10,439 bases of DNA from Chth-196 sp044370935 (GTDB lineage: Bacteria > Verrucomicrobiota > Verrucomicrobiia > Chthoniobacterales > Chthoniobacteraceae): NCBI GenBank assembly GCA_044370935.1, contig JBILUQ010000127.1, positions 1-10,439 of the forward strand, written 5' to 3'. The notes under the pieces were generated by a model. The model searched no databases. It was not told the DNA's origin and was given only the letters and a program-made list of their open reading frames with translations. Positions 1 through 7,027 of this stretch are shown in pieces. The stretch's first letter is position 1. Every line of letters starts with the position of its first letter. Both the position numbers and the translations under genes were made by a program.

Positions 1-1
1 C

Positions 2-1279
2 GGCGGTGAAAAAGGCCATTATCCCAGCCTATTGTCGCTCAATTACGGCATCCACGCCTATCGGCACGATTTGTCCGCTTTCACCGCCCGCATTCTTAAC
101 GAGGTGCGAGACTACTCAGGCCTGCATGATGTGATCGCCAGTCGGTTGAAAGATGCACCGCCAAAGGGATCCGTGCGAGTGTCGGTTTCGGAATCGCAAT
201 TAATCTACACGGAACTTCCCTGGCAGTTTTACCTCTACCACGGCGATCGACTGGAGTTGGAGGCAAACTATCCGCTGATGCGCAAGTCCATCGGCTTCTG
301 GTTCGAGAATCCGAAATTCCCGAGTTTGATTCTGGATGACGGGTTTGGAGACCACAACGGTTCCACTGCGGCCTACGATCTTCCGCAATACTGGAAAAAT
401 CCTTCGTCAATGGCTGGATGTTTGGTGCCCTATCCGGTGCCGAAAGATTTTTACGGCACCACGACCGGCCTCAAGTTTACCGGCACGACCTTGCAGGCCG
501 CGCGTATTTTGAATCGCGATGACGATGCCGCCCAACTGGAAAAGCTGCGAGTCGAAATCCGCACGGCGGCGCGTGACAAGTTTCGTGACCTGACCTCGGG
601 AGTTTACTGCGCGGGAGCGCCCACTATGCAGGGAGTCAACGCCCTCGCCGTCTGGAGCGGGTTGGCTGACAGGTCGGAGTATGGGCCGTTGGCCGATGGC
701 ATCGTCGAAGACATGAGGGAAAAGTGGAACGGACATATTTCCACCGGCGCGCGGGCTTCATATCCCTTGCTCGCCGTGCTCACCGAGAACGGGCGGGTGG
801 ATGATGCCTACGCGATTATGACCCGAACCAACTATCCAAGCCTGGGACACATGCTCTCATTCGGTTCTAAGACCCTCGCTGAGGCGTGGGCTTTTCCTGC
901 ATTTCCAAACGACGCAGCGCGGACCCAGGGCGAACTCGCGCCGATGACCGCATGGTTCTACGAATGGCTTTGCGGGATAAAACCAGACCCTGCCTCGCCG
1001 GGCTTCAAGCATTTCTTCATTACTCCCCATTTCCCGAAGGATCTGTCATCTGCGGGAATGGAGTTCCGGTCGCCTTACGGGCACATAGCGACGTCGTGGG
1101 AGCAGAAGAAAGGAACCGTGACCTTGAAAGCCCGGGTGCCCTGGAACACCACCGCCACCGTGAAACTGCCCGGCTTCACCATGATCGCCGTCAACGGCAA
1201 GCCAGAGGAGCAGAGTGTATTCAATCTTCCCGCCGGCGAGTGGGAAATCATCGCGAATCGAAACAAGGAACGAAAATGA
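2..1279 (+). CDS. GH78-like alpha-L-rhamnosidase, C-terminal part (5' end outside window)
   Basis: The reading frame is open from base 2, so this is the last 425 residues of a longer protein; the TTG at 32 is not a real start. Expected role: release of terminal alpha-L-rhamnose from a polysaccharide or oligosaccharide, probably secreted like its neighbours. Visible GH78 traits are the (alpha/alpha)6 helix motif 'ELPWQFYLYHGDRLELEANYPLM', then 'GFGDHNG', then 'SLGHMLSFGSKTLAEAWAF', whose Glu (codon 881-883) matches the family's general base (usual form TTLWE). After these come 'WFYEWLCGI.PDP.SPGFKHFFITP' and the closing beta-sandwich 'SPYGHIATSWE...NTTATVKLPG'. The opening 'GEKGHYPSLL' aligns with the acid loop (REQGQYLGD type), keeping the acid Glu (bases 8-10) but not the later Asp. 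The usual SHNH motif reads 'ARTQGE'. The family call is firm; the substrate is less so, because of these changes. It overlaps sulfatase A by 4 bp, which indicates translational coupling. Confidence 0.82.
   Translation, partial: GGEKGHYPSLLSLNYGIHAYRHDLSAFTARILNEVRDYSGLHDVIASRLKDAPPKGSVRVSVSESQLIYTELPWQFYLYHGDRLELEANYPLMRKSIGFWFENPKFPSLILDDGFGDHNGSTAAYDLPQYWKNPSSMAGCLVPYPVPKDFYGTTTGLKFTGTTLQAARILNRDDDAAQLEKLRVEIRTAARDKFRDLTSGVYCAGAPTMQGVNALAVWSGLADRSEYGPLADGIVEDMREKWNGHISTGARASYPLLAVLTENGRVDDAYAIMTRTNYPSLGHMLSFGSKTLAEAWAFPAFPNDAARTQGELAPMTAWFYEWLCGIKPDPASPGFKHFFITPHFPKDLSSAGMEFRSPYGHIATSWEQKKGTVTLKARVPWNTTATVKLPGFTMIAVNGKPEEQSVFNLPAGEWEIIANRNKERK
1265..1270 (+). promoter_or_regulatory. Ribosome binding site for sulfatase A
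   Basis: AAGGAA lies 5 nt upstream of the ATG at 1276, inside the end of the GH78-like gene. It fixes 1276 as the start. The in-frame extension back to 886 would run through the rhamnosidase gene in another frame and would bury the signal peptide. Confidence 0.6.
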
Positions 1280-2727
1280 AACACACTACCTCACTACTAG
1301 CCACCCTGCTACTCTCGCCGTTGGTTGCATGGTCCGCTGACAGTCCGCCTGCGAGGCCAAACATTCTCTGGCTTATCGCGGAGGATGCTGGGCCAGACTT
1401 CGGCTGCCACGGCAACGCCGCCGCGCGCACGCCGAATATCGACCGGCTGGCACACGAGTCGCGGCTTTACCGGAACGCGTTCTCGACGGCATCCGTGTGC
1501 TCGGCGTCGCGATCGGCGTTCATGACCGGTGTGTTTCAGACACGCTTTGGCGCATCGAACCACCGGAGCCATCGAACGGCGGCGTATGTGCGCCCTCCCG
1601 GAGTGGGCTTGCTCCCGGAGCGGCTACGCGATGCGGGCTACTTTACGGCCAACATTCGCGAGCTGCCGTCGGAACTCAGCTTCAAGGGCGCGGGCAAGAC
1701 CGACTGGAATTTTTTCCAGACCGGAAAGGAGTTCGACTCTACCAAATGGAGCGACCTGAAGACTCACGCGCCTTTCTACGCGCAAATCAACTTCACCGAG
1801 TCGCACCGCGTCTACCATCGGGCCGCTTCCAATCCCACGGATCCCGCGGCGGCGAAGCTGCCGCCCTACCTCGCGGAGGATCCGGTGATTCGCGACGACT
1901 GGGCGGCGTATCTCGATTCACTCGCGGTGCTCGACGCCAAGGTGGGCGCCGTGCTCGACTTATTGCGGCGCGATGGCCTTGACGAAAATACGGTCGTCTT
2001 CTTTTTCGCGGACAACGGGCGCGAGGATTTCCGCGGCAAATATTACAGTTACGAACAGGGTTTTCGCGTTCCGCTGCTGGTGCGATGGCCCGCGCTGCTC
2101 CCGCCGGGCAGTGTGAGTGACGCGCTGGTCAGCTTGCTCGATGTTCACGCCAACACACTCGCGCTCGCGGGCGCGCCGGCCGGGGGACTCGACGGTGCGC
2201 CGATGTTCGGCCCCGGCGCAAAGGCGCGCGACTATGTGTTCGGAGCGCGCGACCGCATCGACGACACGCCGGATCGCGTGCGTACGGTGCGCGACGCGCG
2301 CTTCAAGCTCATCCGCAACTTCGAACCCGAGCGGCCTTACCTGCAGCGCATGGCCTACGCCGAGGTCAGCAACCCCACTTACAACCGCATGCACCGGCTC
2401 CATGCCGAGGGGAAGCTCAACGCCGACCAACGCAAGTTCATGGCTAAGTCGCGGGCGCCGGAGGAACTTTACGATTTGCAGGCTGATCCATTCGAACTGC
2501 ACAACCTCGCCGACGACCCAAGGCACCGCACAACGCTCGACCGCCTCCGCGCCGTGCTCGCGGCGTGGCTGAAGGACACGCGCGACGAATCCTCAGCGCC
2601 CGAGGATCCCGCAGAGCTGGAAGCGCAGTTGAAAAACTTGGAAAAGATTGTCTCCGGCCAACGCCAGAATCTCGGACCCAACGGACTGCTCGAATTCGTA
2701 CCAGGCGCGCCTGAAAGAAAGGACTGA
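1276..2727 (+). CDS. Secreted S1-family sulfatase A (heparan N-sulfatase/SGSH-like branch)
   Basis: This 483-residue protein hydrolyses sulfate from a glycan or a related substrate, outside the cytoplasm. Residues 1-21 form a Sec signal peptide (LLATLLLSPLVAW core, cleavage near SA/DS). The alkaline-phosphatase-like fold opens with 'RPNILWLIAEDAGPDFGCHGN'; E36-D37 stand where most sulfatases have Asp-Asp. The modification motif C75-S-A-S-R79 is the Cys type with Ala in place of Pro, so Cys75 must become formylglycine. Further likely active-site parts are K141 (GKTDWNF), H177 (ESHR), D246-N247 (FFADNGR) and K255 (RGK). The wording 'AEDxxPDxGCxG', 'VCSASRSAFMTG' and 'FYAQINFTESHR' matches sulfatases grouped with heparan N-sulfatase (SGSH), but the substrate cannot be read from this. 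The start is set by AAGGAA and by the ATGA overlap with the rhamnosidase stop. The middle of the gene is much richer in GC than its neighbours (hand count 63-83% per 60 bp at 2101-2280). Confidence 0.9.
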   Translation: MKHTTSLLATLLLSPLVAWSADSPPARPNILWLIAEDAGPDFGCHGNAAARTPNIDRLAHESRLYRNAFSTASVCSASRSAFMTGVFQTRFGASNHRSHRTAAYVRPPGVGLLPERLRDAGYFTANIRELPSELSFKGAGKTDWNFFQTGKEFDSTKWSDLKTHAPFYAQINFTESHRVYHRAASNPTDPAAAKLPPYLAEDPVIRDDWAAYLDSLAVLDAKVGAVLDLLRRDGLDENTVVFFFADNGREDFRGKYYSYEQGFRVPLLVRWPALLPPGSVSDALVSLLDVHANTLALAGAPAGGLDGAPMFGPGAKARDYVFGARDRIDDTPDRVRTVRDARFKLIRNFEPERPYLQRMAYAEVSNPTYNRMHRLHAEGKLNADQRKFMAKSRAPEELYDLQADPFELHNLADDPRHRTTLDRLRAVLAAWLKDTRDESSAPEDPAELEAQLKNLEKIVSGQRQNLGPNGLLEFVPGAPERKD

Positions 2728-2744
2728 CGAGCCTGCCTGTGTGC

Positions 2745-5180
2745 ATGAAAACCACCCTCACGTTCCTTGCCTCCCTGCTGCTCGCGCCGCTGGCCGCGTT
2801 GTGCGCAATTACCCCCCATGGCACAGAAGCTGTCACACCCTGCGAAGCGGCAATCGGCTTTGAATCCTTCCGTCTAGGTGGGGTTTTCGGACGCCGTGTC
2901 GAAAGCGTGATGAAGGGAAACCTCCTCCGGTTGGACATGGAGAAGGATTTCCTCGGGCCCTTCCGCACACGGAGCACTTCCAAGCAGCCTTACATCGGAC
3001 TGGGCAAGACGCTGGATGCGGGCGTGCATTTCGCCGCGCTCACCGGCAACCCCGAGATCATTGCGTGGAAAAACAAATGGATCGCAGAGACGATCGGCAC
3101 CATTGACACCGACGGTTATCTCGGAATCAGTCCGCGCGGCGCGCCCTACGAATGGTCGAAGTTCGGGTTTCACGAACGGGGGTCAATCATTCTCGCTCTG
3201 GCTAACGACTACGGTTTTTTTGGCCACCGGAAATCATTGGACGCTGCCCGCCGGATCGGGAATGCCATGCTCGGCGAGTGGCCTGATGACATGCATTCAC
3301 CACAAAAATTGCTGCTCTGGACGGTGGAATATCCACTCATCCGTCTGTCCGAGATCTCGGGTGATCCGAAATACACCGACTTTGTCCGCGCGCGGTTTTT
3401 TTCAGACAACAAGCTGGACAAGCAATGGTCGTGGGTGACCCTTCCAATGCTGGGCCATGTTTACGACTGGTGCGATGCCAACATCTCGATGCTGGATCTG
3501 AACCGCCATCACCCCCATACCACCCTCACCTCCGCCTGGCCGCAGATGATCCATTGGCTCAAGGACGGCGGATCCGTTCCCACTGGCGAGTTTTGTGAAA
3601 CCGAACGATGGACGCGAGGCCAACCTACCCGCAATAAAAGCGCCGAAGCAGAAACTTCGGAACCCCAGCTACCCACCAAGTGCGGCGAAAGTTGCGCTAA
3701 GTTTTATGTGGTCCAGTTGCTCGACCGCCTCAACCGCTCCAACCCCGATGTCTTCAACTCTGATGTCATCGAACGCACTTTTTACAACGGCCTCTTTGCC
3801 GCCATTTCCCCGGATGGCCGCCAGCTCTGTTACAGCCTAAGCGTGGAGGGGTCCCGTTCGTATTGGCCATCGGATACCTACTGCTGTCCCGGCAATCTCC
3901 GCCGCGCACTCTCTTATCTCCCTCGTTATTTCTATACCCTCGGTGACGGTCGGATCACGGTGAACCTCTACGGCGAATCCGAAGCGCGGCTGAAGCTGAG
4001 GAACAGCGCAACAATCACGCTGGTGCAGGAGACTGATTACCCGGCAACTGGAAAAATCCGTTTCCGAGTCGAGCCATCATCCCCGCTCAAACAGTCTATC
4101 TCCTTCCGCATCCCCGCATGGTGCCGGAATCCTACGGTTCTTCTAAATGGCAAGCCTTGGACGGAAGCGGCCAATCCCGGTACTTTCCTGACCATCGACA
4201 GGGAGTGGACAGCAGGAGACAGTGTGGAGTTGGAGCTTTCCATGGAATGGCGCTGGATCACCGGAATCCGGACCCAACAAGGAAAAGCGGTCCTAGCCCG
4301 CGGCCCGGTTGTTTACAGCCTCGATCCAGTCGCCAGTGGCCTCGACTATATCGACGCCTCCAGGGAGGTTAAGTTCGTGGAGGAAGACAAGGCGCATCAG
4401 GCGGCTTACGAGCGGTTGCAGCAGATAACCTTGGACCCGGCTTCGGTCTCCGGGCCGAAAGCGGTAGACCATGGATTGACTGTAGAGGTCCGTGGATGGT
4501 TGGGGCGCCATGGGAAATCGCCGGAACGGACCTTTTTCTTCCGCACCTTCGAGCAGCCGGAGGGTCGAAAAATTTACTTCACGCTTTCCCAGCCAGAGGT
4601 TGCCGTCAAAGACGAGTTGTTCGCCTCCGCCCTGCACGAGGACACGGTGTATCCGGCGCGCTGGGCGAAAATCAAAGCCGCCATCAACGAGGCTGCAATC
4701 AAGCATTTTTCCTTCGACGAGTTGAAGGACGCGGTGTGGATTAAACCGCAGTTCGGCGCCCATGAATCAGAAACCGCCGAGGGAGAGATTGCCGGTCAAC
4801 CAGCATGGATGTCGGCAGCCACTCCCCCTGAGACCAGGCGCAGGATGAATTTCCGGCTCAAGGATCCACGTTTCACCAAAGGTGCATGTCCGGAGCTTAG
4901 CCTCACGATCCTCTACCTCGATCTGGGACAAACAACTCTCTCCATCGACTACGATGCGAACGGGACAGAACAGACCAAGGGGAAAAAGACGGAAGGCACG
5001 ACAAGAAAAGCGGGCGAAATATTCCTTGGAAACTCTGGGGACATCCGGAGCAAGACATTCAGCCTCAAAGACGCCCGATTCGAGAAGGGAGTCAAGCCGG
5101 ACAAGGCCGACTTCAGCCTTACCCCAGCCAAACCCGCAGACTTTGTGATCTTCGGAGCCTGTCTGCAGAAAAAACCATGA
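2745..5180 (+). CDS. GH127-type (DUF1680) beta-L-arabinofuranosidase, secreted, with extra C-terminal module
   Basis: Length is 811 residues. It should release beta-L-arabinofuranose by a cysteine-nucleophile, zinc-dependent mechanism. Residues 1-21 are a Sec signal peptide (FLASLLLAPLAALCA). The (alpha/alpha)6 barrel covers roughly residues 30-430. Catalytic parts match Bifidobacterium HypBA1 (E322, E338, C340, C417, C418): acid/base E282 in 'TGEFCE', zinc ligands E315 and C317 in 'KCGESC', then C380-C381 in 'TYCCPGN', with C380 the expected nucleophile. Beta-sandwich sequence follows ('SISFRIPAWCRNPTVLLNGKPW', 'GKAVLARGPVVYSLD'). About 110 residues at the C-terminus (~700-811) exceed the usual core and carry two similar motifs, FRLKDPRFTKG (703-713) and FSLKDARFEKG (772-782). 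The E282-E315 spacing is 33, against 16 in HypBA1, because of a polar insertion. ATG 2745 is preferred to GTG 2739, since it gives a normal MK- signal peptide; no clear Shine-Dalgarno is seen. It starts 17 nt after sulfatase A, so one operon is likely. Related families such as GH146 cannot be excluded. Confidence 0.85.
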   Translation: MKTTLTFLASLLLAPLAALCAITPHGTEAVTPCEAAIGFESFRLGGVFGRRVESVMKGNLLRLDMEKDFLGPFRTRSTSKQPYIGLGKTLDAGVHFAALTGNPEIIAWKNKWIAETIGTIDTDGYLGISPRGAPYEWSKFGFHERGSIILALANDYGFFGHRKSLDAARRIGNAMLGEWPDDMHSPQKLLLWTVEYPLIRLSEISGDPKYTDFVRARFFSDNKLDKQWSWVTLPMLGHVYDWCDANISMLDLNRHHPHTTLTSAWPQMIHWLKDGGSVPTGEFCETERWTRGQPTRNKSAEAETSEPQLPTKCGESCAKFYVVQLLDRLNRSNPDVFNSDVIERTFYNGLFAAISPDGRQLCYSLSVEGSRSYWPSDTYCCPGNLRRALSYLPRYFYTLGDGRITVNLYGESEARLKLRNSATITLVQETDYPATGKIRFRVEPSSPLKQSISFRIPAWCRNPTVLLNGKPWTEAANPGTFLTIDREWTAGDSVELELSMEWRWITGIRTQQGKAVLARGPVVYSLDPVASGLDYIDASREVKFVEEDKAHQAAYERLQQITLDPASVSGPKAVDHGLTVEVRGWLGRHGKSPERTFFFRTFEQPEGRKIYFTLSQPEVAVKDELFASALHEDTVYPARWAKIKAAINEAAIKHFSFDELKDAVWIKPQFGAHESETAEGEIAGQPAWMSAATPPETRRRMNFRLKDPRFTKGACPELSLTILYLDLGQTTLSIDYDANGTEQTKGKKTEGTTRKAGEIFLGNSGDIRSKTFSLKDARFEKGVKPDKADFSLTPAKPADFVIFGACLQKKP
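3643..3660. repeat. Perfect 6-bp inverted repeat inside the GH127 insertion
   Basis: CCGAAG (3643-3648) and CTTCGG (3655-3660) flank a 6-nt loop. The hairpin lies within the stretch coding for the polar insertion between the acid/base Glu and the zinc-site Glu of the arabinofuranosidase. It may be a trace of a small inserted palindrome, or chance; a 6-bp palindrome is not rare in DNA of this composition. Confidence 0.3.
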
Positions 5181-5327
5181 CCGACACCCATCCCATGACA
5201 TCCCATAAACGCGGCAAGGGCAGTTCGTCTTGGCTGAGGCTCTTGTCCTCACGGGTTCAGCCGGTCGCGGATCACTCGCAAGCTAAGAAAGCCACGTCGC
5301 ATGTATCTAGTGGTATGACCTCTGGCC

Positions 5328-5468
5328 ATGAAAGCAAAACTGCCCCTTTTCTCCATCCTCCTGCTGCCCCTCCTTTCCGGAAGTGGATTCGCGAAGGATG
5401 CGGACTCGGTCGGCCCCATTTTCCTCGAACAGGCCTTCGCCTCGCCGCCCGCCACCGCCAATGATTAA
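5328..5468 (+). pseudogene. Stub of a secreted enzyme: signal peptide plus GH106-like N-terminus
   Basis: The ATG at 5328 opens a 46-residue frame. It reads as a Sec signal peptide (MKAKLPLFSILLLPLLSGSGFA, cleavage likely after FA) followed by KDADSVGPIFLEQAFASPPATAND and a TAA. The words 'LEQAFASPPATA' closely resemble the first mature residues of GH106-type alpha-L-rhamnosidases and relatives, which usually run on as 'LExxFxxPPxxARPWVYWFWLNG'. Here the frame stops exactly where that WFW block would be expected. I read it as the 5' remnant of a large rhamnosidase-type gene whose body has been deleted. This is inference from remembered family wording over a short stretch. An alternative is a genuine short secreted peptide. 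No strong ribosome binding site precedes it. Confidence 0.45.
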
Positions 5469-5574
5469 GAGCGCCTGCATTAATCAACTGTATAACGGCA
5501 CGATCTTCGCAACCGCCTACCGCAAGTCTCGGGATTATGAACGCAAGCACTCAATCCTCATCGTGGATTTCTAA
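5461..5574 (+). pseudogene. Possible 3' remnant of a deleted gene (sialidase/BNR-like tail)
   Basis: This 37-codon frame (ATG 5461, TAA 5572-5574) overlaps the end of the preceding stub by 8 bp. Its translation contains 'LYNGTIFATAYRKSRDYERKHSILIVDF', which looks like a closing beta-strand pair. C-termini of BNR/sialidase-type proteins often read '(D)GTIxxTxY.....SIVxVRF', so it may be the 3' end left by a deletion that joined two unrelated genes. The resemblance is short and the family assignment is weak. It could also be non-coding. No signal peptide is present. Confidence 0.25.
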
Positions 5575-5636
5575 ATGAGCCATATCGATGGGCTAACAGC
5601 AAAGCAATCGAGATGATTTGAAAGAAAAACTTATCA

Positions 5637-7019
5637 ATGAAACAAAAAAATCTCTCCCTCCTAGCCACACTGCTTCTCGCGCCGCTAGCGACACTACACG
5701 CTGCTGAAACGAGCAGACCCAACATCATCGTCATCCTCGCCGATGACATGGGTTATGCCGATGCGGGATTCAATGGCTGCAAAGACATCCCCACGCCTCA
5801 TCTCGACTCCATTGCAAAGAACGGCATCTGTTTTTCTGCTGGCTATGTCACTGCACCGCAATGTGCGCCATCGCGTGCAGCTTTTTTGATGGGTGTGGAT
5901 CAGAACCGCATAGGTTGCGAGAACAACAATGTCACCGACATTGCCGGACTCAGCGAAGGCGCCACGTTTGCCGACTACATGCGGGCCGCAGGCTACCGCA
6001 CCGGCATGGTAGGCAAGTGGCATCTGGGCACCAAGCCCGGCCAGCAGCCCTTGGATCGGGGGTTCGACGAGTATTTCGGCTTCCTACGCGGCAGCAGTTG
6101 GTATCTCCCGCAAACGGGCGAAAAGAGCATCGCACAGATCCTCGAAGGCCGGAAGGCCGTGCCCGTGGGTGGTTATCTCACGGATGCATTCGGCGAGCGA
6201 GCAGTGCGATTCATCAACGAAAACAAATCCACACCTTTCTTGCTCTACCTCGCCTTCAACGCGCCGCATACGCCACTGGAAGCACCGCCGGAGGCGATCG
6301 CAAAATTCGCTCACATCAGCGACACCAAACGCCGCACCTACGCAGCGATGATCTCCATCATGGATCAAAATATCGGACGCGTGCTCGCCGCTCTACAGAC
6401 CGCGAAGTTGGAGCAGGAAACGCTCGTCGTTTTTCTGAGCGACAACGGCGGTCCGGAAAGCACTGGCTCGGACAACAAGCCCCTTCGCGGCTGGAAGGGA
6501 GAGAACTTTGAAGGCGGCATTCGTGTCCCCTTCATCATGCAATGGCCCGGCACTATCAAACCCAGCCAGACCGTGGACCTGCCAGTATCCTCGCTCGATC
6601 TGCTTCCCACCGCGCTTGCATTAGCCGGTCAGCCGATACCGGCGGCACTGGAAGGTAAAAATCTTCTGCCCGCTCTGCGTGGCGCGGAGCCATTTCCCGC
6701 GCGCAGTCTCGCGTGGCGCTTCGTCTTCGGACCCGCCGTATCAAAGTCCCCGTGGGCCATCCGCGATGCCGACTGGAAGCTCGTCCATGGGAGTGCCGGC
6801 TCCCAGGAGGTGCAACTGTTCAATCTAACAAAGGATGCCAGTGAATCAAACGATCTCTCGATCGCACACACTGACATCCGAGAGCGCCTACAGAAAGCCC
6901 ACGACACCTGGGTCGCATCTATGCCTGCGCCTTACACTCGCGTGAGTAACGACAAGGTCCTCGACTTCGTCAAAGCCAAACAAGCCGGACGTGCCAAAGC
7001 CTCGGACCAGGTAAAATAG
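5637..7019 (+). CDS. Secreted S1-family sulfatase B
   Basis: This is a complete 460-residue sulfatase of normal family length, predicted to remove sulfate esters from a glycan outside the cytoplasm. Residues 1-22 are a Sec signal peptide (SLLATLLLAPLATLHA, cleavage near HA/AE). Metal-binding D36-D37 lie in 'PNIIVILADDMGYADAGFNG'. The formylglycine motif is the classical C76-A-P-S-R80. Then come K127 and H129 in 'TGMVGKWHLG', H211 in 'NAPHTPLEAP', D269-N270 in 'FLSDNGGP' and K287 in 'LRGWKGENFEGG'. All the expected catalytic and metal ligands are therefore visible. The 'GFNGCKDIPTPHLDSIAKNG' wording is common in PVC-group and Bacteroidota sulfatases; the substrate is not predictable from sequence alone. 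It differs throughout from sulfatase A, so it is not a recent duplicate. It sits 8 nt before the next frame, which suggests cotranscription. Maturation needs a formylglycine-generating enzyme not found in this window. Confidence 0.93.
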   Translation: MKQKNLSLLATLLLAPLATLHAAETSRPNIIVILADDMGYADAGFNGCKDIPTPHLDSIAKNGICFSAGYVTAPQCAPSRAAFLMGVDQNRIGCENNNVTDIAGLSEGATFADYMRAAGYRTGMVGKWHLGTKPGQQPLDRGFDEYFGFLRGSSWYLPQTGEKSIAQILEGRKAVPVGGYLTDAFGERAVRFINENKSTPFLLYLAFNAPHTPLEAPPEAIAKFAHISDTKRRTYAAMISIMDQNIGRVLAALQTAKLEQETLVVFLSDNGGPESTGSDNKPLRGWKGENFEGGIRVPFIMQWPGTIKPSQTVDLPVSSLDLLPTALALAGQPIPAALEGKNLLPALRGAEPFPARSLAWRFVFGPAVSKSPWAIRDADWKLVHGSAGSQEVQLFNLTKDASESNDLSIAHTDIRERLQKAHDTWVASMPAPYTRVSNDKVLDFVKAKQAGRAKASDQVK

Positions 7020-7027
7020 CGTTCATC

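Larger units (their letters stand above)
5181..5636. other. Long intergenic stretch with gene stubs
   Basis: About 456 bp separate the arabinofuranosidase from sulfatase B, whereas all other junctions in the window are overlaps or gaps of 8-22 bp. Bases 5181-5327 show no recognisable gene. They hold a weak inverted repeat (GGCTGA 5232-5237 with TCAGCC 5257-5262, and GAGG/CCTC inside it) but no T-run, so it is not called a terminator. Bases 5328-5574 hold the two stubs listed separately. Bases 5575-5636 are A-rich before the sulfatase B start, with only a weak GAAAG at 5620-5624 as a possible ribosome binding site. A promoter for the second gene group could lie here, but no convincing -35/-10 pair was found. 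Confidence 0.6.

Noticed and set aside
886..1275. In-frame upstream extension of sulfatase A back to 886
   Set aside because: It lies within the GH78-like gene in another frame, has no family similarity, and would bury the signal peptide; ATG 1276 has a ribosome binding site.
1960..2526. 188-codon antisense open frame inside sulfatase A
   Set aside because: A shadow of the GC-rich codon pattern of the sulfatase. No recognisable domain, and the sense gene has all its motifs.
2739..2744. GTG start at 2739 for the GH127 gene
   Set aside because: It adds only Met-Cys before MKTT; ATG 2745 gives the normal MK- leader seen in the neighbours. Neither has a strong ribosome binding site, so this is a preference rather than proof.
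5232..5262. Hairpin as a terminator after the GH127 gene
   Set aside because: GGCTGA/TCAGCC can pair, but the loop is long and no T-run follows.
5177..5464. 95-codon frame after the GH127 gene
   Set aside because: Low-complexity Ser/Pro/Arg content and no family wording; the neighbouring frame at 5328 carries a clear signal peptide instead.
5475..5496. TATAAC as a -10 promoter box before sulfatase B
   Set aside because: No -35 box at proper spacing, and PVC-group promoters are poorly defined.
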